6,536 bases of DNA from an uncultured Actinomycetes bacterium (GTDB taxonomy: Bacteria; Actinomycetota; Actinomycetes; Mycobacteriales; Nakamurellaceae): NCBI GenBank assembly GCA_937926105.1, contig CALANS010000091.1, forward strand, positions 1 to 6,536, in the 5' to 3' direction. Each line of letters starts with the position of its first letter. The stretch's first letter is position 1. Below are positions 1-6,444 of this stretch, piece after piece. Made by a program: the position numbers and the translations under genes. Below the pieces are notes generated by a model. That model was given only the letters and a program-made list of their open reading frames with translations, had not been told where the DNA came from and made no database searches.

Positions 1-539
1 AGACGCTCCACCGGACGGAGCGCGGCTGTGGCGATCACCCACGCGCCCGCGGCGAAGATCCCGGCGCTGCCGATCACCAGGACCCACAGCAGGGCGACGA
101 CACCCGACACGATGCCCGCGGCGATGTCGCTGTCGCGGGTCACCAGCACCGTCCAGGTGCCCTGCGGCGTCTCGACGGCGTCGACGTACACGTAGTAGGT
201 CTCGCCGTGATGCACCTCGCGCAGCGCGGGACCGGGCACGGTGAGCTCGTCGATCCGGGTCCGGAGGGCCTTGGGCAGCGTGTTCATCTTCTCGGTCCCG
301 TCCGGGGCGATGATGGCCACATGCTGGTCGATGCCGGGCTTCTCGAACGGCTCGGACGGATCCTCGACGATGATGCCGCGATAGACCTCGGCGATGTTGT
401 GCAGCACAGCCTTCTCGCGCGACACGGCGATCGAGGAGATCTGAGCGTAGACCGCGATGCACGCGGCCAGCACCAGCAGCACCACCACGGCGGTGGAGCC
501 GATGATGATCCGGGCGCGGATCGAAAGCGTGCGTCTCAT
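1..539 (-). CDS. Sensor histidine kinase, N-terminal part (runs off window)
   Basis: This is the N-terminal ~179 residues of a membrane sensor histidine kinase, cut by the left window edge. The translation starts MRRTLSIRARIIIG and has a first membrane helix at about residues 11-32. An extracytoplasmic sensor stretch follows (about 33-140, including HHGETYYVYVDAVETPQGTW), then a second membrane helix at about 143-168. The last visible residues, TAALRPVER, are the typical entry into a HAMP linker; the dimerisation and ATPase domains would lie outside the window. The ATG at 539 overlaps the TGA of the upstream response regulator as ATGA, with a GAGG about 7 bases upstream, so the pair is one transcription unit with coupled translation. 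The kinase should autophosphorylate and pass phosphate to that regulator. The stimulus cannot be read from the sequence. Confidence 0.88.
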   Translation of the reverse strand, partial: MRRTLSIRARIIIGSTAVVVLLVLAACIAVYAQISSIAVSREKAVLHNIAEVYRGIIVEDPSEPFEKPGIDQHVAIIAPDGTEKMNTLPKALRTRIDELTVPGPALREVHHGETYYVYVDAVETPQGTWTVLVTRDSDIAAGIVSGVVALLWVLVIGSAGIFAAGAWVIATAALRPVER

Positions 540-1228
540 CCGGCCGCCTCGGGCTCCGGTGCGGAGGTCAGCCGGAAGCCGACGCCGCGCACGGTCTCGA
601 TCCGCATGCCGGAACCCGCATCCGCGAGCTTGCGCCGGATGTATCCCACGTACTGGTCGACGACGTTGGAGGCGAAGTGGGGCGACCCCCAGATCTCGGA
701 GAGGATCCACTCGCGGCTCAGGGTGTCGTCCGGCCGCTCCAGGAAGGCGCGCAGCAGGTCGAACTCGCGCCGGCTGAGAGGGACGTCGGCTCCGTCCACC
801 TGCGCGGCCGCGCGGTCGACGGCGACGGTGATGTCGCCGACCTCGAGTCGATGGCTCTCCAGGTGGTCGCGACGTCGCAGAGCACGCAACCGGGCGAACA
901 GTTCCGCGAACTCGAACGGCTTGATCAGGTAGTCGTCCGCCCCGGCATCCAGACCGCGCACCCGATCTCCGACAGCATCGCGCGCGGTGAGCAGCAGGAT
1001 TCCGATCCGCTCGTCGCGATCGCGCAGCCGCGAAGCCAGTTCGAAGCCGTTCATCCCGGGAAGGTTCACGTCCACGACGGCGAGCTGGAACTCGTCCTGT
1101 CCGCCGGTGAGCAGCGCCGCGATGCCGTCGCCCACGGCGGTGACCTCATAGCCCTCACGCCGCAGGTGGCGCGCGATGAGATCGGCGAGCTGCGGCTCGT
1201 CGTCCACGACCAGAACCCGGGTGACCAC
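536..1228 (-). CDS. Two-component response regulator, OmpR/PhoB family
   Basis: This is a 230-residue DNA-binding response regulator, the normal length for the family. The receiver domain covers about residues 4-118, with acidic pocket D9/D10, phospho-acceptor D53 (VVD in VVDVNLPGMNGFE), T81 and K103 (KPF). The C-terminal winged helix covers about 125-222, with recognition helix SNVVDQYVGYIRRKL and wing IETVRGVGFRL. The start is a GTG at 1228, chosen because VTRVLVVDDE is the usual first strand of the receiver. A TAGAAT box sits exactly 6 bases upstream, so the transcript may be leaderless. The gene is followed directly by its partner kinase. It looks like a host chromosomal regulator rather than part of the neighbouring defence operon. 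Its regulon is unknown. Confidence 0.93.
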   Translation of the reverse strand: MVTRVLVVDDEPQLADLIARHLRREGYEVTAVGDGIAALLTGGQDEFQLAVVDVNLPGMNGFELASRLRDRDERIGILLLTARDAVGDRVRGLDAGADDYLIKPFEFAELFARLRALRRRDHLESHRLEVGDITVAVDRAAAQVDGADVPLSRREFDLLRAFLERPDDTLSREWILSEIWGSPHFASNVVDQYVGYIRRKLADAGSGMRIETVRGVGFRLTSAPEPEAAG

Positions 1229-1234
1229 ATACGG

Positions 1235-1240
1235 ATTCTA
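1235..1240 (-). promoter_or_regulatory. Candidate -10 box for the response regulator (leaderless type)
   Basis: On the minus strand, TAGAAT is followed by six bases and then the GTG start codon, placing the expected transcription start at the first base of the coding region. No Shine-Dalgarno sequence is present and no convincing TTGACA-like -35 element is visible. Leaderless transcripts with a TANNNT box at this distance are common in actinobacteria, which supports the call. Confidence 0.5.
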
Positions 1241-1269
1241 GGTGCGACGATGGGCTTCCCGGTGATGCG

Positions 1270-1302
1270 AAAAGCCCCGGCGTCATGACGCCGGGGCTCT
1301 TC
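1270..1302 (-). terminator. Intrinsic terminator hairpin, stronger toward the minus strand
   Basis: A perfect 26-base inverted repeat (1273-1298) has arms AGCCCCGGCGTCA and TGACGCCGGGGCT. Read on the minus strand the hairpin is followed by TTTT then C; read on the plus strand it is followed by a mixed pyrimidine run (CTTCCTCT). It lies between the end of the CBASS operon and the promoter of the response regulator. It would therefore stop minus-strand transcripts arriving from the right, and may work weakly in the other direction. Confidence 0.7.
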
Positions 1303-1412
1303 CTCTGGGTCCCTGCGTGGTACGTTCGCAAACCTTACCCCGCGCCTTGCGTCCTTGGTTACCCGCTGGAAGCGGGGGTCTACGGGGTGTCTCAACGCCC
1401 GGATGTCACCCG

Positions 1413-1748
1413 ATGGAGGAATGTCGGGACGTTGTGGTTCGGAGGATTGAGAATCTTCAAACCTTCCTCACCGCCACTGAGGTCGATTGCCTCGTTTATG
1501 ACTATCGCAGCGGGGTAACGGTTAACGAGCTTGCTGAACGATATGGCGTTCATCGCGCCACTGTGTCGGCGCATCTGACTCGGCGCCGGGTCGCCAGACG
1601 TCAGCCGGGCTTGCGGGTCGAGGAAGCGGCGGAGGCGGTGAAACTCCATCTCGGAGGCGTTTCAATGCGGGCAATCGTTCGGACCATGGGAGTAGATCGA
1701 AAGGCGATACGTCGCGTGTTGGTCGAAGCCTCTGCCGTCGGTGCGTAG
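1413..1748 (+). CDS. Small protein with tandem helix-turn-helix motifs, recombinase-associated type
   Basis: This is a 111-residue protein. Two helix-turn-helix units are visible: VTVNELAERYGVHRATVSAHL at about residues 35-55, and VSMRAIVRTMGVDRKAIRRVL at about 83-103, joined by a basic linker (RRRVARRQPGL). Stand-alone proteins of this pattern are common in actinobacteria beside serine recombinases and resemble the HTH tails of resolvases. A DNA-binding role is clear; the target is not. The ATG at 1413 was chosen over an upstream ATG at 1317 because the extra 32 residues are rich in R, P and G and carry no domain. No good ribosome binding site precedes 1413. A GTG at 1434 with GGAGGA 13 bases upstream is an alternative. 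The gene is convergent with the CBASS operon, so it is not in that transcript. Confidence 0.7.
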   Translation: MEECRDVVVRRIENLQTFLTATEVDCLVYDYRSGVTVNELAERYGVHRATVSAHLTRRRVARRQPGLRVEEAAEAVKLHLGGVSMRAIVRTMGVDRKAIRRVLVEASAVGA

Positions 1749-1876
1749 AGGGAACATCTGGACGTGGAAGTCTTTCGAGCTTCGTTTGCACTGCGGTCCT
1801 GTCACGAAAATGGTGCAGGAAGATGGTTGGTCAACGCGGACGAACGAATGCTAGCCAGAACAGGCCGCTGTGGAAC
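1749..1876. other. Convergent intergenic spacer
   Basis: This 128-base gap separates the convergent ends of the helix-turn-helix gene and cap2. No strong hairpin with a T-run, no RNA gene and no coding frame with recognisable content was found in it. Minus-strand transcription from the CBASS operon may therefore continue to the terminator at 1273-1298, antisense to the helix-turn-helix gene. Confidence 0.5.
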
Positions 1877-3634
1877 TCAGGACTCTGGTTCAGTGGCGTT
1901 GGTTGGAACGAAGTGATGCCTCGGTCCGGATGAAGCGTGTGGCAGAGCGACTAGGTGGGTACCTGAGACGTTCGATGATGGTTGATGTAGATGAAGGCCG
2001 ATCAGGCTGACGAGTGTCGCAGCAACAGCGGCGAGGTCGGCGGCGGACCCGTGGAAGGTGGGCACCGAGCATCCCCTTGTCGGTATCAGCTCGTCCACGT
2101 CGGCCACTTCTTGCCACAGCGGGTGGTAGAGCTCTAGTTCCCCGTTGGCGAGCACGGTGGTCCCCGCGCGCGCATCTATTTCTGAGGGGGTGAGCGCGGA
2201 ACCAGGTGCGCTGATGTTGGCAATACCCAGCGTCCCGGTGCTGGCATCGGTTGCGACTTGGGCAATGAGTGCATTGCGTTCGACTCCGATAAGTGAGTCG
2301 AGGTACGTGGTCACGCTGTGACTGACGGTCGCATCGATGATGAGATCGGCGGCGAGGGAATCGAAGAGGTCTGAAACGTTTCCTTCGGCGATGGTGACGG
2401 CGAGGTCATCGCGGAGCGAGCGCAGCCGTGTTGCTAGGGCATCGGCCTTTGTCTGCCCGATGTCCGCTTCGGTGTAGTTCTGCCGTACGAGGAGCCCGCC
2501 AGTGATTACTCCTGGATCGCAGACGGTGATACTTGCGGCGCCGGCACGTGCGATGAACTCGGCCGCCCATGATCCGAGCCCGCCGCACCCCCAGATGTGA
2601 ACCGTCTTTCCTTGGTAGCCGTTGACAGGTCGGCGTTCATCGCGCCGGGTCGTGACTGCTTGTCGTTCGTCGGACATGTTGCACCATTCGATGGGGATCT
2701 CGGAGTTGATGATCGCGGGATCGAGATTGACCGTGGTGCCGTGCTTCTTGGCAATCCGTCGCAGGGCATCGGAGGTTTTTGCAGGGAGGCGTCCGCCAAG
2801 CAGATGATGTGGGCCGCCAGCAGGGTGGGGAACTGCGAGAACGAAGTATTGCTCCTCGCCGTCAGGGTTTCTGAGTGCACTAGCGAGAAGGGACGTGATG
2901 AATGCCGGCGATTGAGCTGGGATTCGCGGGGGGTGGTCTCCGAGCCGGTCGAGATACGGATCATCCAGGAGCGCGAGGAACAGCGCGAAAGTCGAGGCGG
3001 CGCCGAAGGGGAGGTCGCTCGCGAGCGTGAAGACGGGAGTGTGATGGCCGTTGCTGTCGGTCGAGTAGGTGAGATCGTACCGATGCGTCGAGCGGGAGAT
3101 GAGCCGGGCGACCTGCCGTGGCTTGGTTGGGCCAGGCTCGCGGACGACGATTGTGGGTGTGTCGTCCGCGTGGTGGAGCACTCCACCGACTGCGTGATAC
3201 ATGGCGGTAGAGGGGTCGAACTCTCCACCGGCGGCGTCTGCGAGCCACCCCCACAGCCGGTTGAGGAGCCCAGCCATTCCTTCTGACGGGCGCCACTCGC
3301 GTGAAGGATCGAGGTAGATGCAGAGGCGTTGCCCTTGGAGGACATGTGGGAAGCCAAGGAAGCGTGTGTGATCGACTTCGACGCTAGGTGGAGCAAACAT
3401 CGATGGCCGAATCTGGAGGATGAACTCTTCGTAGTTCTCAAGGGCGAGGCCTGTGGGACTCCTCAGGATGCTGCCAGTGTTGAGCCGGATCCGGACCCTG
3501 GCGTGATTCTCTGCGTTGAGTTTGGGCTGCTGGACTATCCGCAGGTCGTCGGGCCGGACTTTTGCGAGCGCACTCAGCTCGTCAACGAGTTGCTTCTGCC
3601 AGGTCGACAGTGTGCCTCGATTGCGACGGTTCAT
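1877..3634 (-). CDS. cap2: Cap2-type E2-E1 ubiquitin-transfer-like fusion of a type II CBASS
   Basis: This is a 585-residue fusion of an E2-like and an E1-like (ThiF) domain, close to the usual Cap2 length. The N-terminal E2 domain covers about residues 10-165, with likely catalytic C105 in GQRLCIYLDPSREW. A middle region (about 185-335) has no motif I can name. The adenylation domain covers about 340-560: nucleotide-binding GCGGLGS at 349-355, D373, RQN at 384-386, K396 and D434. The likely E1 cysteine is C522 in GCSVPTFHGSAADL. In characterised systems Cap2 adenylates the C-terminus of the CD-NTase, passes it through E1 and E2 cysteines and conjugates it to a target, priming signal synthesis. 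The ATG at 3634 overlaps the CD-NTase stop as ATGA. A longer in-frame start at 3853 adds only 73 residues of out-of-frame CD-NTase sequence and was rejected. No JAB peptidase domain (Cap3) is fused to it. Confidence 0.9.
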   Translation of the reverse strand: MNRRNRGTLSTWQKQLVDELSALAKVRPDDLRIVQQPKLNAENHARVRIRLNTGSILRSPTGLALENYEEFILQIRPSMFAPPSVEVDHTRFLGFPHVLQGQRLCIYLDPSREWRPSEGMAGLLNRLWGWLADAAGGEFDPSTAMYHAVGGVLHHADDTPTIVVREPGPTKPRQVARLISRSTHRYDLTYSTDSNGHHTPVFTLASDLPFGAASTFALFLALLDDPYLDRLGDHPPRIPAQSPAFITSLLASALRNPDGEEQYFVLAVPHPAGGPHHLLGGRLPAKTSDALRRIAKKHGTTVNLDPAIINSEIPIEWCNMSDERQAVTTRRDERRPVNGYQGKTVHIWGCGGLGSWAAEFIARAGAASITVCDPGVITGGLLVRQNYTEADIGQTKADALATRLRSLRDDLAVTIAEGNVSDLFDSLAADLIIDATVSHSVTTYLDSLIGVERNALIAQVATDASTGTLGIANISAPGSALTPSEIDARAGTTVLANGELELYHPLWQEVADVDELIPTRGCSVPTFHGSAADLAAVAATLVSLIGLHLHQPSSNVSGTHLVALPHASSGPRHHFVPTNATEPES

Positions 3635-4623
3635 CCCGCGCGGCCAGACCGCCCCACGGTCGTGGCCGGTGCGGGCGTTGCCGGGAACTTGGTGCTGCTC
3701 GACGACGTGGTTGGGGCCTTGAACGCATCGCCGAAGATGCCCTGCCACAACTCGACGCTGCGGTCCTTGTCCTCCTCGTTGTATGCCTCCTCGATCTCTG
3801 CCGCGTGTGCGTGGATGCGATCCCGGAAATAGCCGTAGGTTGACTGCTCCCACCGATGGTCGAACGTGACCCCAGAACCCGACGGATCCTGGATCGACGG
3901 CTTGCTCGGGCGTGCCTGGAGCCAGCTGTCGAGGTCTTTGACAAGGTGGAGGAGTGTGGTGGGAACGTCGCTGTAGTAGTTCGGGTTCAGGACCGTGCGC
4001 AGTTCGGTGACCTGCTCGCCGAGCAGGGTGGTCAGGAGGATCGATCGGGTTCCCGTGAAGAAGTTCTTGTGATCGCGCAAGTACTTCATCAGCCGGATAA
4101 CCTTGCGAAGGTTGCCGTTTGCGAGCGTGTCCTTGGCCTTCATCCAGTCGGTGAACCCTTGGGGGTTGGTCAACTCCCAGTCATTGTTGTCGCGGTTCAC
4201 GATGACCTCACGCCCGTCTGCGAGGTCCACGTGCGGCACGATGTCGAGGTGCATCGAGTTCGCATAGACCAGGCGGACGCAGCGACATTTCCGAGAATGC
4301 GGCATGTTGCCGTAGGTGCTGTGACGGTGTAGTGCCGCGTAGACCTCCTCGATGTACTTCTTCGGATCTTCGGCCCAGTCCGGGTTCTCGGCCATGTCGA
4401 GCATGAAGTCCGCGTCGAACTCGTTGTCGCCAACGGGGTTGATGATGGTCTTGTGGGCCCAGGAGCCCTGGGGCGTCTTCCCCAGGATCAGCGAGCCGAC
4501 CTGCTCGTCCGCCTTCAGCGCCTTGTAGACCGACTCAACACGTGAGTCGAGCAGGTCTAGCTTCACCTGGCCAAGGTTGACGGTGTCCTTGAGCAGGACG
4601 TTGAAGTAGTCGGTGAGCTTCAT
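3631..4623 (-). CDS. CD-NTase, cyclic oligonucleotide synthase of CBASS
   Basis: This is a 330-residue nucleotidyltransferase of the cGAS/DncV-like superfamily. The catalytic signature is intact: QGS at 52-54 (TPQGSWAHKT), metal-binding D70 and D72 in EFDADFML, and third acidic residue D127 in MHLDIVPHV. Helical core segments follow (RKVIRLMKYLRDH). Near the end is ELWQGIFGDAF (291-301), a pattern also seen in other bacterial CD-NTases. Residues about 303-330 form a T/S/P/A-rich, probably disordered tail ending SGRAG, so the final residue is glycine, as expected for a Cap2 conjugation substrate. It should make a cyclic di- or trinucleotide that activates the neighbouring phospholipase; the product and clade cannot be told by eye. 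ATG at 4623 overlaps the stop of capV (ATGA) and has a GGAGG seven bases upstream. Confidence 0.93.
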   Translation of the reverse strand: MKLTDYFNVLLKDTVNLGQVKLDLLDSRVESVYKALKADEQVGSLILGKTPQGSWAHKTIINPVGDNEFDADFMLDMAENPDWAEDPKKYIEEVYAALHRHSTYGNMPHSRKCRCVRLVYANSMHLDIVPHVDLADGREVIVNRDNNDWELTNPQGFTDWMKAKDTLANGNLRKVIRLMKYLRDHKNFFTGTRSILLTTLLGEQVTELRTVLNPNYYSDVPTTLLHLVKDLDSWLQARPSKPSIQDPSGSGVTFDHRWEQSTYGYFRDRIHAHAAEIEEAYNEEDKDRSVELWQGIFGDAFKAPTTSSSSTKFPATPAPATTVGRSGRAG

Positions 4624-5723
4624 TGGGAGACCTCCATGTTGGGCTTTGTCGGGTTGCCGCGGTGTGGGTCTCCGACCAAGGGTGTGTATTCGGCTGCGCG
4701 ATGGGCTGCGAACTGCGCTGTGTATATGGGGCTGAGTTCGCGGCTGACCGATGCGGCGAGCCCAGCGAGGTCGCTTGGGTCTGCGGAGTCGAGGGCATAC
4801 AGATCGCCAGGGACGCGAGCGTCGAATCGGGTGTACGCATCCTTGCCGATCAGATGCTCTGCGATGCCTTGTCCACCACGGCTTCCGGCGTTGAGGATGA
4901 GGGGAGCGATCGGTTTGGCCCAGTTCAGCAGTCCGCCGCGATCGAGTCGCTTGGGGTGGTTTGTGAGCTGGTCGATGGTGCCAACGTTAAGTACCTTGAT
5001 TGAGCTCAGGGGTTGATTGAGCATGCTTACGGCTTCAGCGATCGCGACGACGGAGGGATTGTTCGCCCAAACGCCGCCATCGATGAGACGGTGTCCGTCG
5101 ACGCGTGCGGCCGGGAAGTACAGCGGTGCTGCTGAGGTTGCCATAGCGATGTCCACCATGGGGATGCGCCAGTCCCGGGTAAGCCGTGGGTTGTGTGGTG
5201 TCTTGAAGATGTGCACGCTGCCTCGTTGCACATCCCAGGACGGTATGACCAGACGCTTGGTGCTTTCGCCGAGCGTCCGTGCCCCAAGCACGTTCGTGAG
5301 CGCAGTGCGGAGCGCACGGTGATCGTAGATGGGAGCGGTCAGTTGGCGCGGACGCCGCCACGGTCGACGCCTCGCGGCTGGGAACACAGTGCTGACGAGT
5401 TCCTCATAGTGCTCAACGATTTCCGCGGGGGTGAGCCCGGCGGCGAGCGCCAGCGCAACAATCCCACCCGCCGATGTCCCGGCGATCAGGTCGAATGAAC
5501 CGCTGATGCTGACGCCAAGGTCCTGCTCGATCCTTGCCAGCACATGGGCGGTGAAGAGAGCTTTCGCACCGCCGCCGTCCAGGGCCAGGATCTGGAACTG
5601 TTCTGAGACTGTCTCAGGTGGTTGACCGGCTGCCTCTTGGTTGCTCAGTGGTGCGCTCACCCCAAGCTGGCCGAGCGGCATGTTGCCTTCGGCGTCGGGC
5701 GGACTTGCGGGAACTACAACCAT
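4620..5723 (-). CDS. capV: Patatin-like phospholipase effector, CapV-type, of CBASS
   Basis: This is a 367-residue patatin-like phospholipase. The patatin fold covers about residues 44-230: oxyanion-hole glycines in ALDGGGAKALF (D49-G52), nucleophile S84 in the elbow GTSAGG, and catalytic D215 in LIDGGVWANNP. About 130 further residues follow, and there is a ~43-residue N-terminal extension with no signal peptide. In characterised CBASS systems CapV is activated by the cyclic nucleotide made by the adjacent CD-NTase and degrades inner-membrane phospholipids, killing the infected cell. It is the first gene of the operon and overlaps the CD-NTase start by four bases. Two starts are possible: ATG 5723, with a TAGAAT box exactly six bases upstream (leaderless), or ATG 5681 (residue 15), with GAAGG four bases upstream. 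The oxyanion motif has A-K-A where many patatins have x-R-G. Confidence 0.92.
   Translation of the reverse strand: MVVVPASPPDAEGNMPLGQLGVSAPLSNQEAAGQPPETVSEQFQILALDGGGAKALFTAHVLARIEQDLGVSISGSFDLIAGTSAGGIVALALAAGLTPAEIVEHYEELVSTVFPAARRRPWRRPRQLTAPIYDHRALRTALTNVLGARTLGESTKRLVIPSWDVQRGSVHIFKTPHNPRLTRDWRIPMVDIAMATSAAPLYFPAARVDGHRLIDGGVWANNPSVVAIAEAVSMLNQPLSSIKVLNVGTIDQLTNHPKRLDRGGLLNWAKPIAPLILNAGSRGGQGIAEHLIGKDAYTRFDARVPGDLYALDSADPSDLAGLAASVSRELSPIYTAQFAAHRAAEYTPLVGDPHRGNPTKPNMEVSQ
4631..4635 (-). promoter_or_regulatory. Ribosome binding site of the CD-NTase gene
   Basis: On the minus strand GGAGG is followed by seven bases and ATG (GGAGGTCTCCCAATG). It lies inside the last codons of capV (MEVSQ, stop) and fixes the CD-NTase start at 4623. 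It is the best Shine-Dalgarno site of the operon. Confidence 0.75.
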
Positions 5724-5729
5724 GTAAGT

Positions 5730-5735
5730 ATTCTA
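5730..5735 (-). promoter_or_regulatory. Candidate -10 box of the CBASS operon (leaderless type)
   Basis: On the minus strand TAGAAT is followed by six bases (ACTTAC) and the ATG at 5723, so transcription should begin at or next to the start codon. No clear -35 element is visible. The box and its spacing are identical to those before the response regulator at 1228, which argues for a host housekeeping promoter driving the operon. If translation began instead at 5681, the same promoter would give a 42-base leader containing the GAAGG. Confidence 0.5.
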
Positions 5736-5828
5736 CGTTGCCGCTCCGACATTCCCTCGGGGCTAGGAGTGAGAGCGCCCCTCGATCGACCGCGTCGACC
5801 AGCCCATGTTTAGGACTGGAGGTCTTGT

Positions 5829-6131
5829 TCAGGCGGGGAGAATGCGGATGTAGCGCCGGAGCACGATCGAGACGGGGTCGATCCGAAGCATCTTGAAGCC
5901 GTCCCAGATGAGCAGGACCACCAAGATGTTGAGCCAGCCAGGGCAGTTGTGCTTGAGGATCGTCGTGCAGATCGCGGCGGCGTAGAAGAGCACCGCAGCC
6001 AAACCGATCGCGAGTAGGAACCACCTGAGTCCATGACGACCGTGCGTGCGGATAAGCAGGACGTTGGTCGGCGCGTATCTGAGCAACCTGTAGCGGATGC
6101 TGAAAATCGTGGAGAGAGCGAACTGAGTCAT
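5829..6131 (-). CDS. Small two-pass membrane protein of unknown function
   Basis: This is a 100-residue protein with two hydrophobic segments: about residues 36-55 (LRWFLLAIGLAAVLFYAAAI) and about 65-78 (GWLNILVVLLIWDG). They are separated by a short loop with the motif CPGWL. The N-terminus is basic (SIRYRLLRYAPTN) and the C-terminus has LRRYIRILPA. The pattern APTN, basic RHGLRW, PGWLNIL, W-x-x-FK and P-V-S matches, from memory, a widespread actinobacterial family of short membrane proteins sometimes labelled sulfate permease on weak grounds; I assign no function. The ATG at 6131 has GAGG six bases upstream. It is on the same strand as capV, 105 bases upstream of it, but capV appears to have its own promoter, so membership in the CBASS operon is doubtful. 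Confidence 0.75.
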   Translation of the reverse strand: MTQFALSTIFSIRYRLLRYAPTNVLLIRTHGRHGLRWFLLAIGLAAVLFYAAAICTTILKHNCPGWLNILVVLLIWDGFKMLRIDPVSIVLRRYIRILPA

Positions 6132-6339
6132 GTCGGGCCTCGTCCTGTCATAGCAGCGGCGCAGTTGACCGCGAAGGCAGCTATGAATGAGCGCCCACGA
6201 GGGGCCCTCCCGAAAGACCCGCAGAGTTGAGAACCTGCCTCGTCATTCACTGTACGTCTGGGTTGCGATGTAAGGAACCCCTGGCGGTGAGCTCGGTAGC
6301 GCACCTCGTCGGTGACCTTGGAGTGGAAGGACACCGGCT
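6132..6339. other. Intergenic region between the membrane protein gene and the mosaic end
   Basis: A 208-base stretch with no recognised gene. A minus-strand open frame starting with GTG at 6334 overlaps the membrane protein start as ATGA, but its product lacks domain features and it has no ribosome binding site. No terminator or RNA gene was seen. The promoter of the membrane protein gene must lie here but could not be pinpointed. Confidence 0.4.
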
Positions 6340-6444
6340 ATGGCGACGCTGGCGGAGCAGGTGCAGGGCGAACGGATAGCGCGGATCGTGCTGTCGATGA
6401 TTGCCGAGCCGAACGATCAACAACCGGATCGCGGCCCATCATGA
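6340..6444 (+). pseudogene. Probable DprA-like N-terminal fragment
   Basis: The frame opens with ATG at 6340 and encodes MATLAEQVQGERIARIVLSM followed by IAEPND, then QQPDRGPS and a stop at 6442-6444. The first ~26 residues resemble the start of actinobacterial DNA-processing protein DprA, in which a phrase like ALSLLVEPDDPVTGR is usual. The similarity stops right after PND (about 6417), and the rest of the protein (about 300 residues or more) is missing. I read this as a truncated gene copy cut by a recombination junction. The assignment rests on a short stretch recalled by eye. The alternative is an unrelated 34-residue frame. Confidence 0.42.

Noticed and set aside
207..1288. Plus-strand open frames of 241 and 203 residues
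   Set aside because: They lie antisense to the histidine kinase and response regulator, whose motifs are unmistakable; the predicted proteins are of low complexity.
1362..1376. Small hairpin CCCGCT-GGA-AGCGGG upstream of the helix-turn-helix gene
   Set aside because: Only six pairs, no T-run, and such hairpins are expected by chance in GC-rich sequence.
1392..1791. Possible cap3 remnant downstream of cap2 on the minus strand
   Set aside because: Minus-strand frames here (85 and 89 residues) show no JAB metal-binding motif and are antisense to the helix-turn-helix gene.
2597..3286. 229-residue plus-strand open frame opposite cap2
   Set aside because: It lies wholly antisense to the well-supported Cap2 frame and its product has no recognisable domain; long shadow frames are common in GC-rich DNA.
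3635..3853. Longer N-terminus for Cap2 (start at 3853, 658 residues)
   Set aside because: The extra 73 residues are an out-of-frame reading of the CD-NTase C-terminal coding region, rich in R and G, and the ATGA overlap at 3634 gives a natural start.
5799..5819. Hairpin CCAGCCC / GGACTGG between the membrane protein gene and capV
   Set aside because: Seven-pair stem with one G-U pair and a seven-base loop but no T-run on either strand, so it is not supported as a terminator.
6128..6334. 68-residue minus-strand frame overlapping the membrane protein start as ATGA
   Set aside because: GTG start without ribosome binding site, no domain features, and composition unlike a folded protein. The overlap is suggestive but not enough to call a gene.
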